From Paraburkholderia caballeronis (GTDB lineage Bacteria > Pseudomonadota > Gammaproteobacteria > Burkholderiales > Burkholderiaceae), in assembly GCF_900104845.1 (NCBI RefSeq), contig NZ_FNSR01000002.1, forward strand, positions 1,116,001 to 1,180,000: a DNA stretch of 64,000 bases, read 5' to 3'. Within the stretch, counting starts at the first letter, position 1. Each line of letters opens with the position of its first letter. The notes below the pieces were generated by a model, which did no database searches, was not told the DNA's origin, and saw only the letters and a list, made by a program, of their open reading frames with translations. The position numbers were made by a program, and so were the translations under genes. Shown here piece after piece: positions 45,814 to 54,381 of the stretch.

Positions 45814-47019
45814 TCACGCGACAGTCGGTTCTCCGTTACCCTGCAAAAACCGGGTAACGGCTTCGAGCCGCGAATTGCCCGCTCCGGAGGAATGCTCGCA
45901 TTCCGGACACGACAGCTCATAATGCTCGCCCACCTGTGAAAGCTCCGGTTCGCCGTCGCGGCACTTCGGGCAATGCGCAGGCAGCTCGACGTGGCCATCC
46001 ACCGCCGTGCCGATTCGTGCAAGTTCTTCTTCGTTCAACCGGCCGGCGGCCGCGAGTTCGCATAACACGGCGGCAACCGACGCATCGACGTTCTGCTGAC
46101 CTCGCAGCCGGGTTACCTGGCGGGTCAACGCGTCGATTTCGTCGGATCGCTCGCGCAACTGCGCGTCGAGCCGGTCGGCACGGGCCTTTGCGCTCGCCAG
46201 TTGCTGGATGAAATCGAATTCCTTTCTGCTGGCTTCGCGCTGACCGGCTTGCCACGTCGATGCCATCGAGCGCAGCGAGTCCAGTTCAACGAGCATCGGT
46301 TTTACGCGTCGCTCGGCTTCGGCCAATGCATCCTTGATCTGCTGCGCATAGTGCTCGGTGCTTTTGCGCATGTCCTCGTGCAGCGCGTCGATCCGGTCGC
46401 GCAAGCTCGCGTTGGTTGCCTGCTCGGTGTCGATCCGCTTGTGTAGCGCTTCGTTTTCCGCTTCGAGTTTGCGAACGGTTGTTTGTAAACCGTCGTGATG
46501 GAACACGCCTTGAGCCGCGGACGCGGCGAGCTGGCTTTCCAGTTCGCGGACCCGGGTCCATGCTGCTTCGGCACGTGCTTCGCTGCGTTGCAGGATTTCG
46601 TCGGCTGCGGCGCGACGCGCTTCGGCATCGCGGACGTCCTGCGCGGCCTTCGTGCGGTCTGCGTCGAGATCGGCTCGTTCGGCTTCGAACGCGGTGTGAG
46701 CATGCGCGAGTGCTTCGTCGAACAACGCACCGAGTAGTTCGCCAGCTTTTTCCTGCAATGTTGGCGGTAGTGTTCCCGCGCCGATGCGGACTTTGGACGC
46801 GGTGCGAATCCGCTGCCAGAAGAGTTCGATGTCTTTCGGAATGTCACTGGCGCTGCCGGTCTGGGTCAGTTCACGGACTGTCGCCATCGACGGCCGGATA
46901 CCGAGGTCGAAGAACAGGCGCTTGCAGGCATGGATGGACAGTTCCTGGCGGCGGGCGCCGTTTTTTTTCAGTTCTTCCAGTTCTTCGCGAATCGCGTGAC
47001 GATCATCGTCGATAGCCAT
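45814..47019 (-). CDS. kfrA: KfrA-like DNA-binding coiled-coil protein with zinc ribbon
   Basis: A 401-residue protein. The N-terminal 110 residues match the KfrA DNA-binding domain of plasmids (ACKRLFFDLGIRPSMATVRELTQTGSASDIPKDIELFWQRIR, read in pieces). A very long coiled coil covers about 115-330. The C-terminus has two CxxC knuckles (CPKC and CPEC) forming a zinc ribbon, not typical of plasmid KfrA. KfrA proteins support plasmid maintenance and partition. It lies between the recombinase-like gene and the iteron array and may bind near its own promoter. Confidence 0.82.
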   Translation of the reverse strand: MAIDDDRHAIREELEELKKNGARRQELSIHACKRLFFDLGIRPSMATVRELTQTGSASDIPKDIELFWQRIRTASKVRIGAGTLPPTLQEKAGELLGALFDEALAHAHTAFEAERADLDADRTKAAQDVRDAEARRAAADEILQRSEARAEAAWTRVRELESQLAASAAQGVFHHDGLQTTVRKLEAENEALHKRIDTEQATNASLRDRIDALHEDMRKSTEHYAQQIKDALAEAERRVKPMLVELDSLRSMASTWQAGQREASRKEFDFIQQLASAKARADRLDAQLRERSDEIDALTRQVTRLRGQQNVDASVAAVLCELAAAGRLNEEELARIGTAVDGHVELPAHCPKCRDGEPELSQVGEHYELSCPECEHSSGAGNSRLEAVTRFLQGNGEPTVA

Positions 47020-47408
47020 GGCTTGCCTGCTGAGCGTATAAACGGATCGATAATAACAAAATACGTTTTATTTGTTACCTTTCGATGCGATTGCTGTTGC
47101 TGCAGGCTTGAAATATCGCCGATGGTGGATTCTCGCTCGTCCAGATCTACATCGTGTTCCAGAAGTCGTGAAACAAAGTGAACATCGATTGATAACCGAT
47201 TGATCTTTATAAAACTTTTCGATCTGGTCCTTGTTCGTCGAATGTTTCACGGAAGCGCAGTTCCGGCGCGGTGGCGTCTGGAGGCTTTGTCCTCAGGAAA
47301 ACTCGCGGGTCTCGGTGTTGAGAGTAATAAAAGTAAACACCCTTGATACTGGTTAAAGACGTTAACGCCACGGCTAAGCCTTATCCAGCAAGGCTTTCCG
47401 GCAGACAA

Positions 47409-48758
47409 GGTGAAGCTTTGCAGGATAGAAGGTGAGGCGCTACGGGACGTCTCAGTGATGGGGTTCGGGGACCTGGGTGAGCCACTGCGGGACAGGACGT
47501 GAGCGGGTTCAGGACCCGCTGTTTTCGATGAGCTGACGACAGGTGAGCGTTTTCGGGGGGACCGCCGGCGAACTGCGCTTCGTAGTGGGAATGTCCAGCG
47601 ATCGAGCTGATTTTCTGTCGTGAGAGGATACGGGAACGTTGAACAGGGTCGTTTTGGGCCGGGTTGTGCCGTCGTTTTGAGCATGAGGTGAGCTAAAACG
47701 GGAAAAAATGCCGGTTGTGGGTGAGCCTCTTCGGGATTTCGGCTGGAAATTCGGCCTGTTTGGGCTCGTTTTGGCGTTGAGGTGAGTGTTTGCAGGAGTA
47801 GCCAGGCGGGATGTTCGGCCTGAGAAGAGGTGCCGCGATGGGCGCCGGCCTGGTGCGCCAGGCTTGAGGTGAGCTTTTGCGGGGCCATTGCGACACACTT
47901 CTCGCAACCCTCATTTGAAGTGTCCCGATCCGTTAAGGTGAGGATTTTCGGGATGCTGCAATAGGGTGTCGTCGTTGAACGGTGAGCCTTTTCAGGAGCA
48001 AATTCGTGGTCGCTGCGCTGGAAAGCCCGAATTACGGTGAACTGCGAGAGAGTCGCCAAGCGGGGATGGGTTCGGATGGTGAGCATTTTCAGGAGGACGC
48101 TTGCCTGGTCGGTACGAGCCTTTCGATGTCGTCTGTCTTCTTTAACGGTGAGCGTTTCCGGGAAGGACATCCGGTGTGGGTGACGGCGTGTTTGTGGATA
48201 AGCTGCGGAATCCATTGATTTTTTGCTCATTACAGTTCTACTGTGAGCTTTTTCGGGAGGCGGTTCTGGTGGGCGCTGCGGACGCTCTTCCAGTCTGTAG
48301 GTGAGGTTTTCCGGGAGCCCAAACCCGTTCACGGATAGCAATAAACTGGAGAGAGGCACGTGGGATAGGCCTCGTAGGCGGATAACGGTGAGGATTTTCG
48401 GGAGTTCTCAATCCGGCTGCTGCCGATGACGCTGCGGGGTGCTCGATGGAAACGTTTGGGGTGTGCTTGCTGGTTCGGACGACGTCCGGAGTTGGTCGTG
48501 GGTGGGTTCGATGAATTTTGCAGCGTTCCTGGGCAGGTTTTTGCGTGGCCGACCCAACAGGCAGACTGTTTCAGATGAGACTGCGGCTAAAAAAATGTGA
48601 CGCAGAGTGCCGTTGCGGCAAGAAATTTTTAGGTGAGTCAATACAGGAATCGATCGACACCATTTGACTGAAGGGCAAATGACCCTGGGTCATCGCTAGC
48701 CGCAACCTGCAAAGCTTCGTGCAAATCCACGTCCACGTTGACGGTGAGCCTTTGCAGG
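47409..48758 (+). repeat. Origin iteron array upstream of repA (18 copies)
   Basis: Eighteen 16-bp elements of the form GGTGAG-N6-C[GA]GG begin at 47409, 47431, 47476, 47498, 47542, 47687, 47720, 47781, 47868, 47937, 47981, 48078, 48147, 48242, 48300, 48387, 48632 and 48743. All are in one orientation, the reverse of the left-hand dispersed copies. Three have a first-hexamer change (GGTGAA at 47409, CGTGAG at 47498, TGTGAG at 48242). N6 is often T-rich (GATTTT, CGTTTT). The array, a DnaA box and the adjacent Rep_3 gene together look like the replication origin. The 47020-47400 part is AT-rich and has no copies. Confidence 0.85.
48193..48201 (-). promoter_or_regulatory. DnaA box within the iteron array
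   Basis: TGTGGATAA, the reverse of the consensus box TTATCCACA, with no mismatch. Confidence 0.65.
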
Positions 48759-48879
48759 ATCGACCCGCGGTGAGTTTTCCATCGCAGCAGCGATTCACCC
48801 GCAATGGTGAGAGTACCCCTATAGACGCCTATCACCACAGGCGGTATCCTTTCGCGAAAATCTCTCCTCGATCCGACGC

Positions 48880-50241
48880 ATGGCCACGAAGCGCGTGAAG
48901 AAAACCGATGTGGTAAGCCCCAGTTCGGCGGAATTGCGCAAGGCCGTCGAGGCGATTGCGATTCAACCGAAGAGCGGCAAGATCACGCTGTTGACCCGCA
49001 AGCTGTTCAACGTGCTGCTCGCGGTCGCCCAGCAGGCCGACGAGTCGGGGGACACCTATCGCGCGCTTCTGTCCGATATCGTGGCCAACTCGGCGTTCGA
49101 TTCCAACGATACTGCGCTCGTCAAGGAGCATCTGCGTCGCATGGTGTCGGTGCAGGTCGAATGGAGCCAGGGGACGTCCAGCCAGAAGCCCGGGCGCAAG
49201 TGGGGGATCTCGACGCTGATCGCGGACGCGGAAATCCTCGAAGATCCGGCAACGCGTCGCGTCTGGGTCGAGTTTTCGTTCGCGCCGAAGATCAAGAAGA
49301 AGCTGCTCGATCCGGTTCAGTACGCGCGTTTGAGCCTCCAGTTCCAGAGTCAGTTGCGCAGCAGCGCGGGTCTCGCGCTGTACGAGATTTGCGTTCGTTA
49401 CCTGACTAATCCCAGTCATCTCACGATGCGTGAGACGTGGGAATGGTGGCGGCCGATTCTGTCCGGTACGCCCGACACCGAGGCGGGCGACGAGGCCAAG
49501 CGCGAATACAAATACTTCAAGCGCGATTACCTGCGGCCGGCGATCGCCGAAGTGAACGCGGTGACGAACATCTTCGTCGAGTTGATCGAGCATCGTGAAG
49601 GGCGGCGCGTCGCGGAAATCCAGTTTCGCGTGACCGAGCGGAAGCAGCCGATGCTGGCGCTCGACGAACATCCGAATGTGTTCGACAGTACGCTGGTCGA
49701 TCGCATGGTGAAGATCGGCATCCCGCTGAAGGAAGCGCAATCGCTGTATGCGGACAGCGAGGAGAACCGGATTCGTGCCGCATTGCAGATGACCGAGCAG
49801 CGAATGCGGAGCACCACACTGCCGCCAGTTCGCAGTGCCCCGGCGCTGTTCAAGGATGCGTTGAAGAAGGGTTACGCGCCGCCGGTTGAAGAGGCGCCGT
49901 CTGCGGCTGCCGTGGGCGGTAAGGCCATTGCGGCGGGTGCTGCGCCGGCGGACGATCTGAAGGCTCGTCTTCTCGGTGAGTACTCGGCGTACCGGCGACG
50001 GGAAGCGCAGGCTCTCTACGACGAGCAAGGCGAGGTCGAGCGCGAATTGGCGCGTCAGTCGTTCGAGTCGGATGAGTTGCCCGGGCTGGGGGCTCATTTG
50101 CGCACCGATTGGCGTCGCCGTGGACTGGAGTCGAAGCTGGCTGAAACGGCATTTTTCGACTGGCTTGCCCGCAAAACATGGGGAGATCCGACGGATGGCG
50201 ACCTTCTCGCCTTTACGCTGAGCCAGTCTCGGGCTGCGTGA
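48880..50241 (+). CDS. repA: Replication initiator protein, Rep_3 family
   Basis: A 453-residue initiator. Residues about 30-265 contain the paired winged-helix domains of Rep_3/RepB plasmid initiators (LTRKLFNVLLAVAQQA, RRMVSVQVEWSQ, VQYARLSLQFQSQLRSSAGLALYEICVRYL). A proline/alanine-rich stretch and a charged C-terminal domain (YRRREAQALYDEQGEVERELARQSF) follow. It should bind the upstream iterons and open the origin. This type drives secondary chromosomes of Burkholderia. ATG 48880 lacks a clear ribosome binding site, suggesting low expression. It is convergent with parB. Confidence 0.9.
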   Translation: MATKRVKKTDVVSPSSAELRKAVEAIAIQPKSGKITLLTRKLFNVLLAVAQQADESGDTYRALLSDIVANSAFDSNDTALVKEHLRRMVSVQVEWSQGTSSQKPGRKWGISTLIADAEILEDPATRRVWVEFSFAPKIKKKLLDPVQYARLSLQFQSQLRSSAGLALYEICVRYLTNPSHLTMRETWEWWRPILSGTPDTEAGDEAKREYKYFKRDYLRPAIAEVNAVTNIFVELIEHREGRRVAEIQFRVTERKQPMLALDEHPNVFDSTLVDRMVKIGIPLKEAQSLYADSEENRIRAALQMTEQRMRSTTLPPVRSAPALFKDALKKGYAPPVEEAPSAAAVGGKAIAAGAAPADDLKARLLGEYSAYRRREAQALYDEQGEVERELARQSFESDELPGLGAHLRTDWRRRGLESKLAETAFFDWLARKTWGDPTDGDLLAFTLSQSRAA

Positions 50242-50314
50242 TTTTATTTCGTTGTAACTAAGAGGATAGCGGCCACCTTCGCTGCGACAGCAGAGTCGGG
50301 CGGGTGGCCTGCTG

Positions 50315-50337
50315 GGATGGGCCTGTATCGCCCATCC
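50315..50337. terminator. Hairpin between convergent repA and parB
   Basis: GGATGGGC/GCCCATCC stem with loop CTGTATC, in a 119-bp gap. It is followed by AAAAATT on the plus strand and has no U-run in either direction, so a terminator role is uncertain. Confidence 0.45.
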
Positions 50338-50360
50338 AAAAATTGCTCTGAGTTATCTCG

Positions 50361-51425
50361 TTACTTCGCCTGAAGTATCTGTTCGATTTGCCGAAGGATG
50401 TCGTCCCGGCGCTCTTTTGACAGTCCCTTTAGCCGTAGTTCGAGCCGATCGTCCCCATAGGATTTCAGGTCGCCGACTGACGCGCCATCAAGCTTGATTT
50501 CGAGGCGCTGTGCATAGCGCTGCCGGCCGGCGGGTTTCGGGCTTTCCTGCGTGTTTGCCCTTCCCTTCACGATGTCCGCGACCTGACGCGTGCTCAGATC
50601 ATCGGACAGGATCCGGTTGATCAGGCGTAGCGTCGCATCCGTGCCGCGCGCGGTGTGATAGCGGCCGACCTGGTAGGCCATGTTCGAGCCGAACCGATCC
50701 GTTCTTGCCACCATCTCCTGCATGACCACTTCGGGCAGTTTAGCGATCGATAGCGCAACAGCGACCGTCGATTCGTCGAGCCCCAGATGCTCCGCCAGCT
50801 CTTTCTGACTTTGAAAGTGGCTTTCGTCCAGAAAACGCCTCCAGACCACCGCATTATCGAAGACTGTTTGCGAGTCGCGCTGGACGTTGAGGTCGTAGCC
50901 CAGCTTGTAGCTTTCAATGCCGATCGGCAGATCGATGACGATCGCCTTCACGGTTTCCTTGTTCGCTTCTTTCAGCGCACGGACACGGCGGCCGCCGTCG
51001 CTGACGAAATAATTGCCCGGATTCCCATAGTCAGGAATGACGTGAATGGCTTGCTGCTGCCCCTGCTTCGCAAGATTCACGGCCAGTTCGGCGATCGACG
51101 ATTTCAGGTAGAAATGCCGCGGATTGAACGGACTGGGCTTGATGGCTTTGAGCGGGAGTTCAATAACCTGACCCGGGCGATAGCCGTGCTCGACGCGCCA
51201 CGCACGATATTCTGCTGATTCGTTTTCGATTGGAATTTCGGCGGCGGCGTCGACCCCAGGAGTGGTCACTTCCGGCGGGCTGGGCTGGTTCAACGTGCTG
51301 CGAGTCTGCGATTTCTCTTGCACGAGTCCATCGATCGCATTGAGTCGATCGAGCGCCGTGCGTTTTTCGCTGCTGGTGATATCCGGCCGCGCCTGGAAGC
51401 CTTTTGCGAACTGAGAGGGTTTCAT
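50361..51425 (-). CDS. parB: Chromosome partition protein ParB
   Basis: A 354-residue centromere-binding protein. The ParB/Spo0J core begins at about residue 90 (IELPLKAIKPSPFNPRHF) and has the CTPase-type motif GGRRVRALKEAN. The HTH follows (SQKELAEHLGLDESTVAVALSIAKLPEVV), and the C-terminus is a basic, probably dimerising part. It should bind the TTTATGCGCATAAA palindromes at 51434, 52212 and 52312. parA is upstream on the same strand, 24 bp away, with one palindrome in the gap. Confidence 0.92.
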   Translation of the reverse strand: MKPSQFAKGFQARPDITSSEKRTALDRLNAIDGLVQEKSQTRSTLNQPSPPEVTTPGVDAAAEIPIENESAEYRAWRVEHGYRPGQVIELPLKAIKPSPFNPRHFYLKSSIAELAVNLAKQGQQQAIHVIPDYGNPGNYFVSDGGRRVRALKEANKETVKAIVIDLPIGIESYKLGYDLNVQRDSQTVFDNAVVWRRFLDESHFQSQKELAEHLGLDESTVAVALSIAKLPEVVMQEMVARTDRFGSNMAYQVGRYHTARGTDATLRLINRILSDDLSTRQVADIVKGRANTQESPKPAGRQRYAQRLEIKLDGASVGDLKSYGDDRLELRLKGLSKERRDDILRQIEQILQAK

Positions 51426-51433
51426 TCAGGGTC

Positions 51434-51449
51434 CTTTATGCGCATAAAG
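51434..51449. promoter_or_regulatory. parS-like site 1
   Basis: CTTTATGCGCATAAAG, a perfect 16-bp palindrome in the 24-bp gap between parA and parB. ParB binding is inferred from the repeated palindrome and its position. Confidence 0.75.
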
Positions 51450-52112
51450 TCACGGAAGCAGCGCGGCGATCTCGTCCGCGCACGCCCGGATTTCGAAACT
51501 GGCGAGTTTTGCGCCGCGGTCGTTCATCTGAAGAACGGTTTGGCCGAGCGCCATGGCCTGCTTATAGGCTTCGCGAGTCGGTATCTGGGTTTTCAGGAGC
51601 GGGAAGCCGAGTTCTTCCAGCGCACGCTTCAACTCGCGGGTCAACATTCGCTTTTCCTCGGTTTTGTTCAGAAGGAATACCGCGCGGAGATCCTCGTTCA
51701 TTACCTGTGCTTGCTGGATCAGCTTGACGAGGCCGACACTGGACCAATAGTCCGCGGGCGAAGATGACGTTGGGATTACCGCGACCGATGCCGCAAGCAG
51801 CACGACGCCGGACACTTTCTCGGTAATCGACGGCGGGCAATCGACCACGATGATGTCGTAGTCTCCGATGAATTTTTTGATCTCGCGGTGAATCTGCCCA
51901 CCGGCTTCCGCAAGATTGACGACTGGAAAAGGAATGCCGGTGTCGCCGTCGATCGATGCGCTAGCCCAATGAATCAGCGTATTTTGACCGTCGGCATCGA
52001 CAACGAGGACCCTCTTCCCCTTTTCGTGAAAGGCCGCGCCCAGATGCATGGCTATCGTACTTTTGCCGACACCGCCCTTCTGTTGAGTGACTGCGATGAT
52101 CTCTGCCGCCAA
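51450..52112 (-). CDS. parA: Partition ATPase ParA
   Basis: A 220-residue small ParA/MinD-type ATPase without an N-terminal DNA-binding domain. It has the deviant Walker A KGGVGKST at residues 12-19, Walker A' (VLVVDADGQNTLIHW) and Walker B (YDIIVVDCPPS). It works with ParB to segregate the replicon. It is the first gene of the parAB operon. Two parS-like palindromes lie upstream in its promoter region, which could mediate autoregulation. Confidence 0.92.
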   Translation of the reverse strand: MAAEIIAVTQQKGGVGKSTIAMHLGAAFHEKGKRVLVVDADGQNTLIHWASASIDGDTGIPFPVVNLAEAGGQIHREIKKFIGDYDIIVVDCPPSITEKVSGVVLLAASVAVIPTSSSPADYWSSVGLVKLIQQAQVMNEDLRAVFLLNKTEEKRMLTRELKRALEELGFPLLKTQIPTREAYKQAMALGQTVLQMNDRGAKLASFEIRACADEIAALLP

Positions 52113-52211
52113 TTGGAGTTCTCCTTTTCCGATCGACGGATTTTACCGTGGATGAATTTCAATTCAATGATTTTCGTTGTCGTGTAACTACAAGTTGGTC
52201 AATCGGCAGGG

Positions 52212-52227
52212 GTTTATGCGCATAAAG
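52212..52227. promoter_or_regulatory. parS-like site 2
   Basis: GTTTATGCGCATAAAG: a 14-bp perfect core TTTATGCGCATAAA, 100 bp upstream of parA. Confidence 0.72.
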
Positions 52228-52311
52228 CGGCATCAGGGAGCGTCGCCTCGCAACATTGGTTAGCGGTTGCCGGAACGAACGTTCTTCAGGGGCGCACACG
52301 ATAGCTCGTCC

Positions 52312-52323
52312 TTATGCGCATAA
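52312..52323. promoter_or_regulatory. parS-like site 3
   Basis: TTATGCGCATAA, the 12-bp core of the same palindrome with one flanking mismatch, 200 bp upstream of parA. The rest of the 433-bp parA-arsC gap shows nothing else. Confidence 0.65.
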
Positions 52324-52545
52324 ATTCAGGCGACGTGTCCGCCGGTTGCACAGGCAGCTCGTATCGGGAGTCCGCAGCAAAGATGTATTGTTCTTGCGGG
52401 ACGGCGGGGGCGAATTCCGTAAAGGCTGTATTCCGTGGACTTGGCGACATTCCAGATCGGATCGAGCATCGAGCAGCCATTGCCCTAAAATTCTCCATCG
52501 CGCTCACCAGAGTGTCGTCGTCCAACTTGCTATCGTTTTAGGCCC

Positions 52546-52905
52546 ATGATCACCATCTATCACAACCCGCGCTGCTCCAAGTCGCGTGCAGCATGCAGTC
52601 TCGTCGAGGAAGCCTGTCGAGCGAGCGGAGAAACGGTCAACGTTATCGAATATCTCAAGCAGCCGCTGACTGTTCAGCAATTAGCCGATTTACATCGGAT
52701 GCTCGGCTGCCCCATTCTGGAAATGGTTCGCAGCAACGAGGCTGAATATGGCGACGCCGGTATCGATACATCAGACGTAACGGATAACCAAATTTACGAG
52801 GCGATTGCCAAACATCCGATTCTGCTGCAACGGCCGATCGTTGTACGTGCTGGTCGTGCCGTGATCGGTCGTCCGCCGGAAAATATTGCGAGCCTTTTCG
52901 AGTGA
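52546..52905 (+). CDS. arsC: Arsenate reductase, glutaredoxin-dependent ArsC
   Basis: A 119-residue ArsC/Spx-fold protein. MITIYHNPRCSKSRAA contains the catalytic cysteine C10 in the family NPRCSKSR loop. RPIVVRAGRAVIGRPPE near the C-terminus carries conserved Arg residues of the arsenate site. It reduces arsenate to arsenite with glutathione and glutaredoxin. No other ars genes are adjacent, so it may be a housekeeping copy. Confidence 0.92.
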   Translation: MITIYHNPRCSKSRAACSLVEEACRASGETVNVIEYLKQPLTVQQLADLHRMLGCPILEMVRSNEAEYGDAGIDTSDVTDNQIYEAIAKHPILLQRPIVVRAGRAVIGRPPENIASLFE

Positions 52906-53347
52906 TGAAGTCCGCAGATGCCTTTCGGCATCTGCGACCCATGAAGCCGTCCAAACACGCGACTCCGGAACCCTAAAAGAATGGGCGCCGGTAAAAACCT
53001 GTTCGATTTATATAAATTGTTCATCGATAGACAGAATCAACCAGCCGCGTGAGCGAAACCGCGGACGTCGATCATTCCTTCAACAGTCGCAACTGATTTT
53101 TGCTGATTATGAAAAAACAGCGCGCGGCGACAATTGATTCACCAAGTTGCCAGTCCTTCTTATACTAGCCTTGGCGGGCCTGAGACCGGCCCCGGCGCAA
53201 ATCTCCCGCTCCCAGCCCTTCCGGATTATTACCAATCCCGACCAAATATCTTCCGTTTCATGGGGTTTTTACTCAAAATTTCGATCGTTATGCTCCCGCT
53301 CACGATCGAAATTCGTCGATCGGCTTCACCAGATCCGGAGTATCGCC
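52906..53347. other. Intergenic region before small exported peptide
   Basis: A 442-bp stretch without a gene, AT-rich near 53005-53035 (TTATATAAATTG), which could be a promoter for the small gene at 53348. No iteron-like element or terminator was recognised. Confidence 0.35.
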
Positions 53348-53485
53348 ATGAAACGCCTCGTTGCTGTCTTGATTGCCTCGTCCGCGCTGTTTGCTGCTAC
53401 TTTCAGCGTCGCTCGCGCGGATACGCCGTCTCAATCGGAGTGCACCGGGCCGGCGTCGTACTGCAACGTGTTTTTCGGTCATTGA
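53348..53485 (+). CDS. Small exported peptide, 45 residues
   Basis: MKRLVAVLIASSALFAATF begins a clear signal peptide ending VARA. The mature part is only about 20 residues with two cysteines (SECTGPASYCNVFFGH), which could form one disulfide. CCGGAGTATCGCC gives a well-placed ribosome binding site. I do not recognise a function. It could be a periplasmic peptide or a secreted signal. Confidence 0.6.
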   Translation: MKRLVAVLIASSALFAATFSVARADTPSQSECTGPASYCNVFFGH

Positions 53486-53658
53486 GCGGTGCGGGCGTGC
53501 TGCGCGCCATGCCAAAGCGCAGCACGTACGACCGGAAAGAATTCAAACGATAAAAACAAAAACAGTGCCCGAAGAAGGGGGCGGCCCGCTGCCAAACTGG
53601 CCAACCCATCGAACTCGAACCCCGATTAAAGCCCCGCCAGGCCGCCGTTGCGGCGATG

Positions 53659-53719
53659 TTTTCCACAAGGTTGTCCCCGGAAATTGTGGATAACGTAGCA
53701 AGTCGGCCGCTTATCCACA
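53659..53719. promoter_or_regulatory. Cluster of three DnaA boxes
   Basis: TTTTCCACA at 53659 (one mismatch), TGTGGATAA at 53685-53693 (perfect, reverse) and TTATCCACA at 53711-53719 (perfect, forward) fall within 61 bp, between the small peptide gene and the FMN reductase gene. They are about 5 kb from repA. The remainder of the 328-bp gap shows no other feature. Confidence 0.6.
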
Positions 53720-53813
53720 GCATGGCTGTGCGCGCCTGACAAACCTTCCCCGCGGTTTGCCTATCATGGAACCCTCGATCTACCGCGCTTCAAGCGCGTA
53801 ACCGGGGACAGAA

Positions 53814-54368
53814 ATGACCTGTCAAATAGCCGTTGTAGTCGGCAGCCTGCGGAAAGACTCATTCAACAGACAACTCGCCCGCGCGGTCATCTCGCTTGCG
53901 CCGGCCGATTTCGCGTTCGACTTCGTCGATATCGGCGCATTGCCGCTCTATTGTCAGGACTACGATGCCGATTTTCCCGACGTCGCGTTCCGTTTCAAGC
54001 AGCAGATCGAATCGTCCGACGCCTTGCTGTTCGTCACGCCCGAATACAACCGGCCGATCCCCGGCGTACTTAAAAACGCGCTCGACTGGGGCTCGCGGCC
54101 CTGGGGCAAGAGCGCGTGGAGCGGCAAGCCGGGCGCGGTGCTCGGCACGTCGCCGGGAGCGACCGGCACGGCGCTCGCGCAGCAGCATCTGAGGAACGTG
54201 CTCGCGTATCTCGACGTCGCGTTACTCGGCCAGCCTGAGATGTTCATCAAGCACGATGCCTCGAAGATCGGCGAAAGCGGCGCGATCCTCGACGAAAGCA
54301 CCCGGAAGTTCCTGCAAACTTTCGTCGATCGCTACTCCGTCTGGGTCAAGCGCCAGATCGCACGTTAG
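53814..54368 (+). CDS. NADPH-dependent FMN reductase (ChrR/YieF-like)
   Basis: A 184-residue flavodoxin-fold reductase. GSLRKDSFNRQLARA binds FMN phosphate, and LFVTPEYNRPIPGVLKNALDW is the diagnostic second loop of the ChrR/SsuE-like family. LGTSPGATGTALAQQHLRNVLAYL is also typical. It reduces quinones, chromate or azo dyes in a two-electron step, protecting against redox stress. It has no obvious operon partner, and the next gene is convergent. Confidence 0.88.
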   Translation: MTCQIAVVVGSLRKDSFNRQLARAVISLAPADFAFDFVDIGALPLYCQDYDADFPDVAFRFKQQIESSDALLFVTPEYNRPIPGVLKNALDWGSRPWGKSAWSGKPGAVLGTSPGATGTALAQQHLRNVLAYLDVALLGQPEMFIKHDASKIGESGAILDESTRKFLQTFVDRYSVWVKRQIAR

Positions 54369-54381
54369 GCGCGATACCCGA

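Larger units (their letters stand above)
47020..48879. other. Putative replication origin region
   Basis: This 1.86-kb stretch between the kfrA-like and repA genes has no convincing coding sequence. It contains an AT-rich segment near 47040-47240 (possible unwinding element), 18 iteron-like elements and one perfect DnaA box. A minus-strand reading frame open for about 370 codons across it encodes repeated iteron translations and is not taken as a gene. Confidence 0.75.

Noticed and set aside
47160..47260. CGTGAAAC and GTTTCACG half-sites resembling the main-chromosome parS
   Set aside because: Only half-sites are present; no full GTTNCACGTGAAAC palindrome was found.
47247..48359. A minus-strand frame open for about 370 codons across the iteron array
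   Set aside because: The translation repeats short iteron-derived words (PENLT, PEKAH, PKILT), has no domain or ribosome binding site, and covers what looks like the origin. The frame is open because the repeats lack stop codons in it.
48768..48823. Two further GGTGAG sequences just before repA
   Set aside because: They lack the C[GA]GG end at the required spacing, so they were not counted as iteron-like elements.
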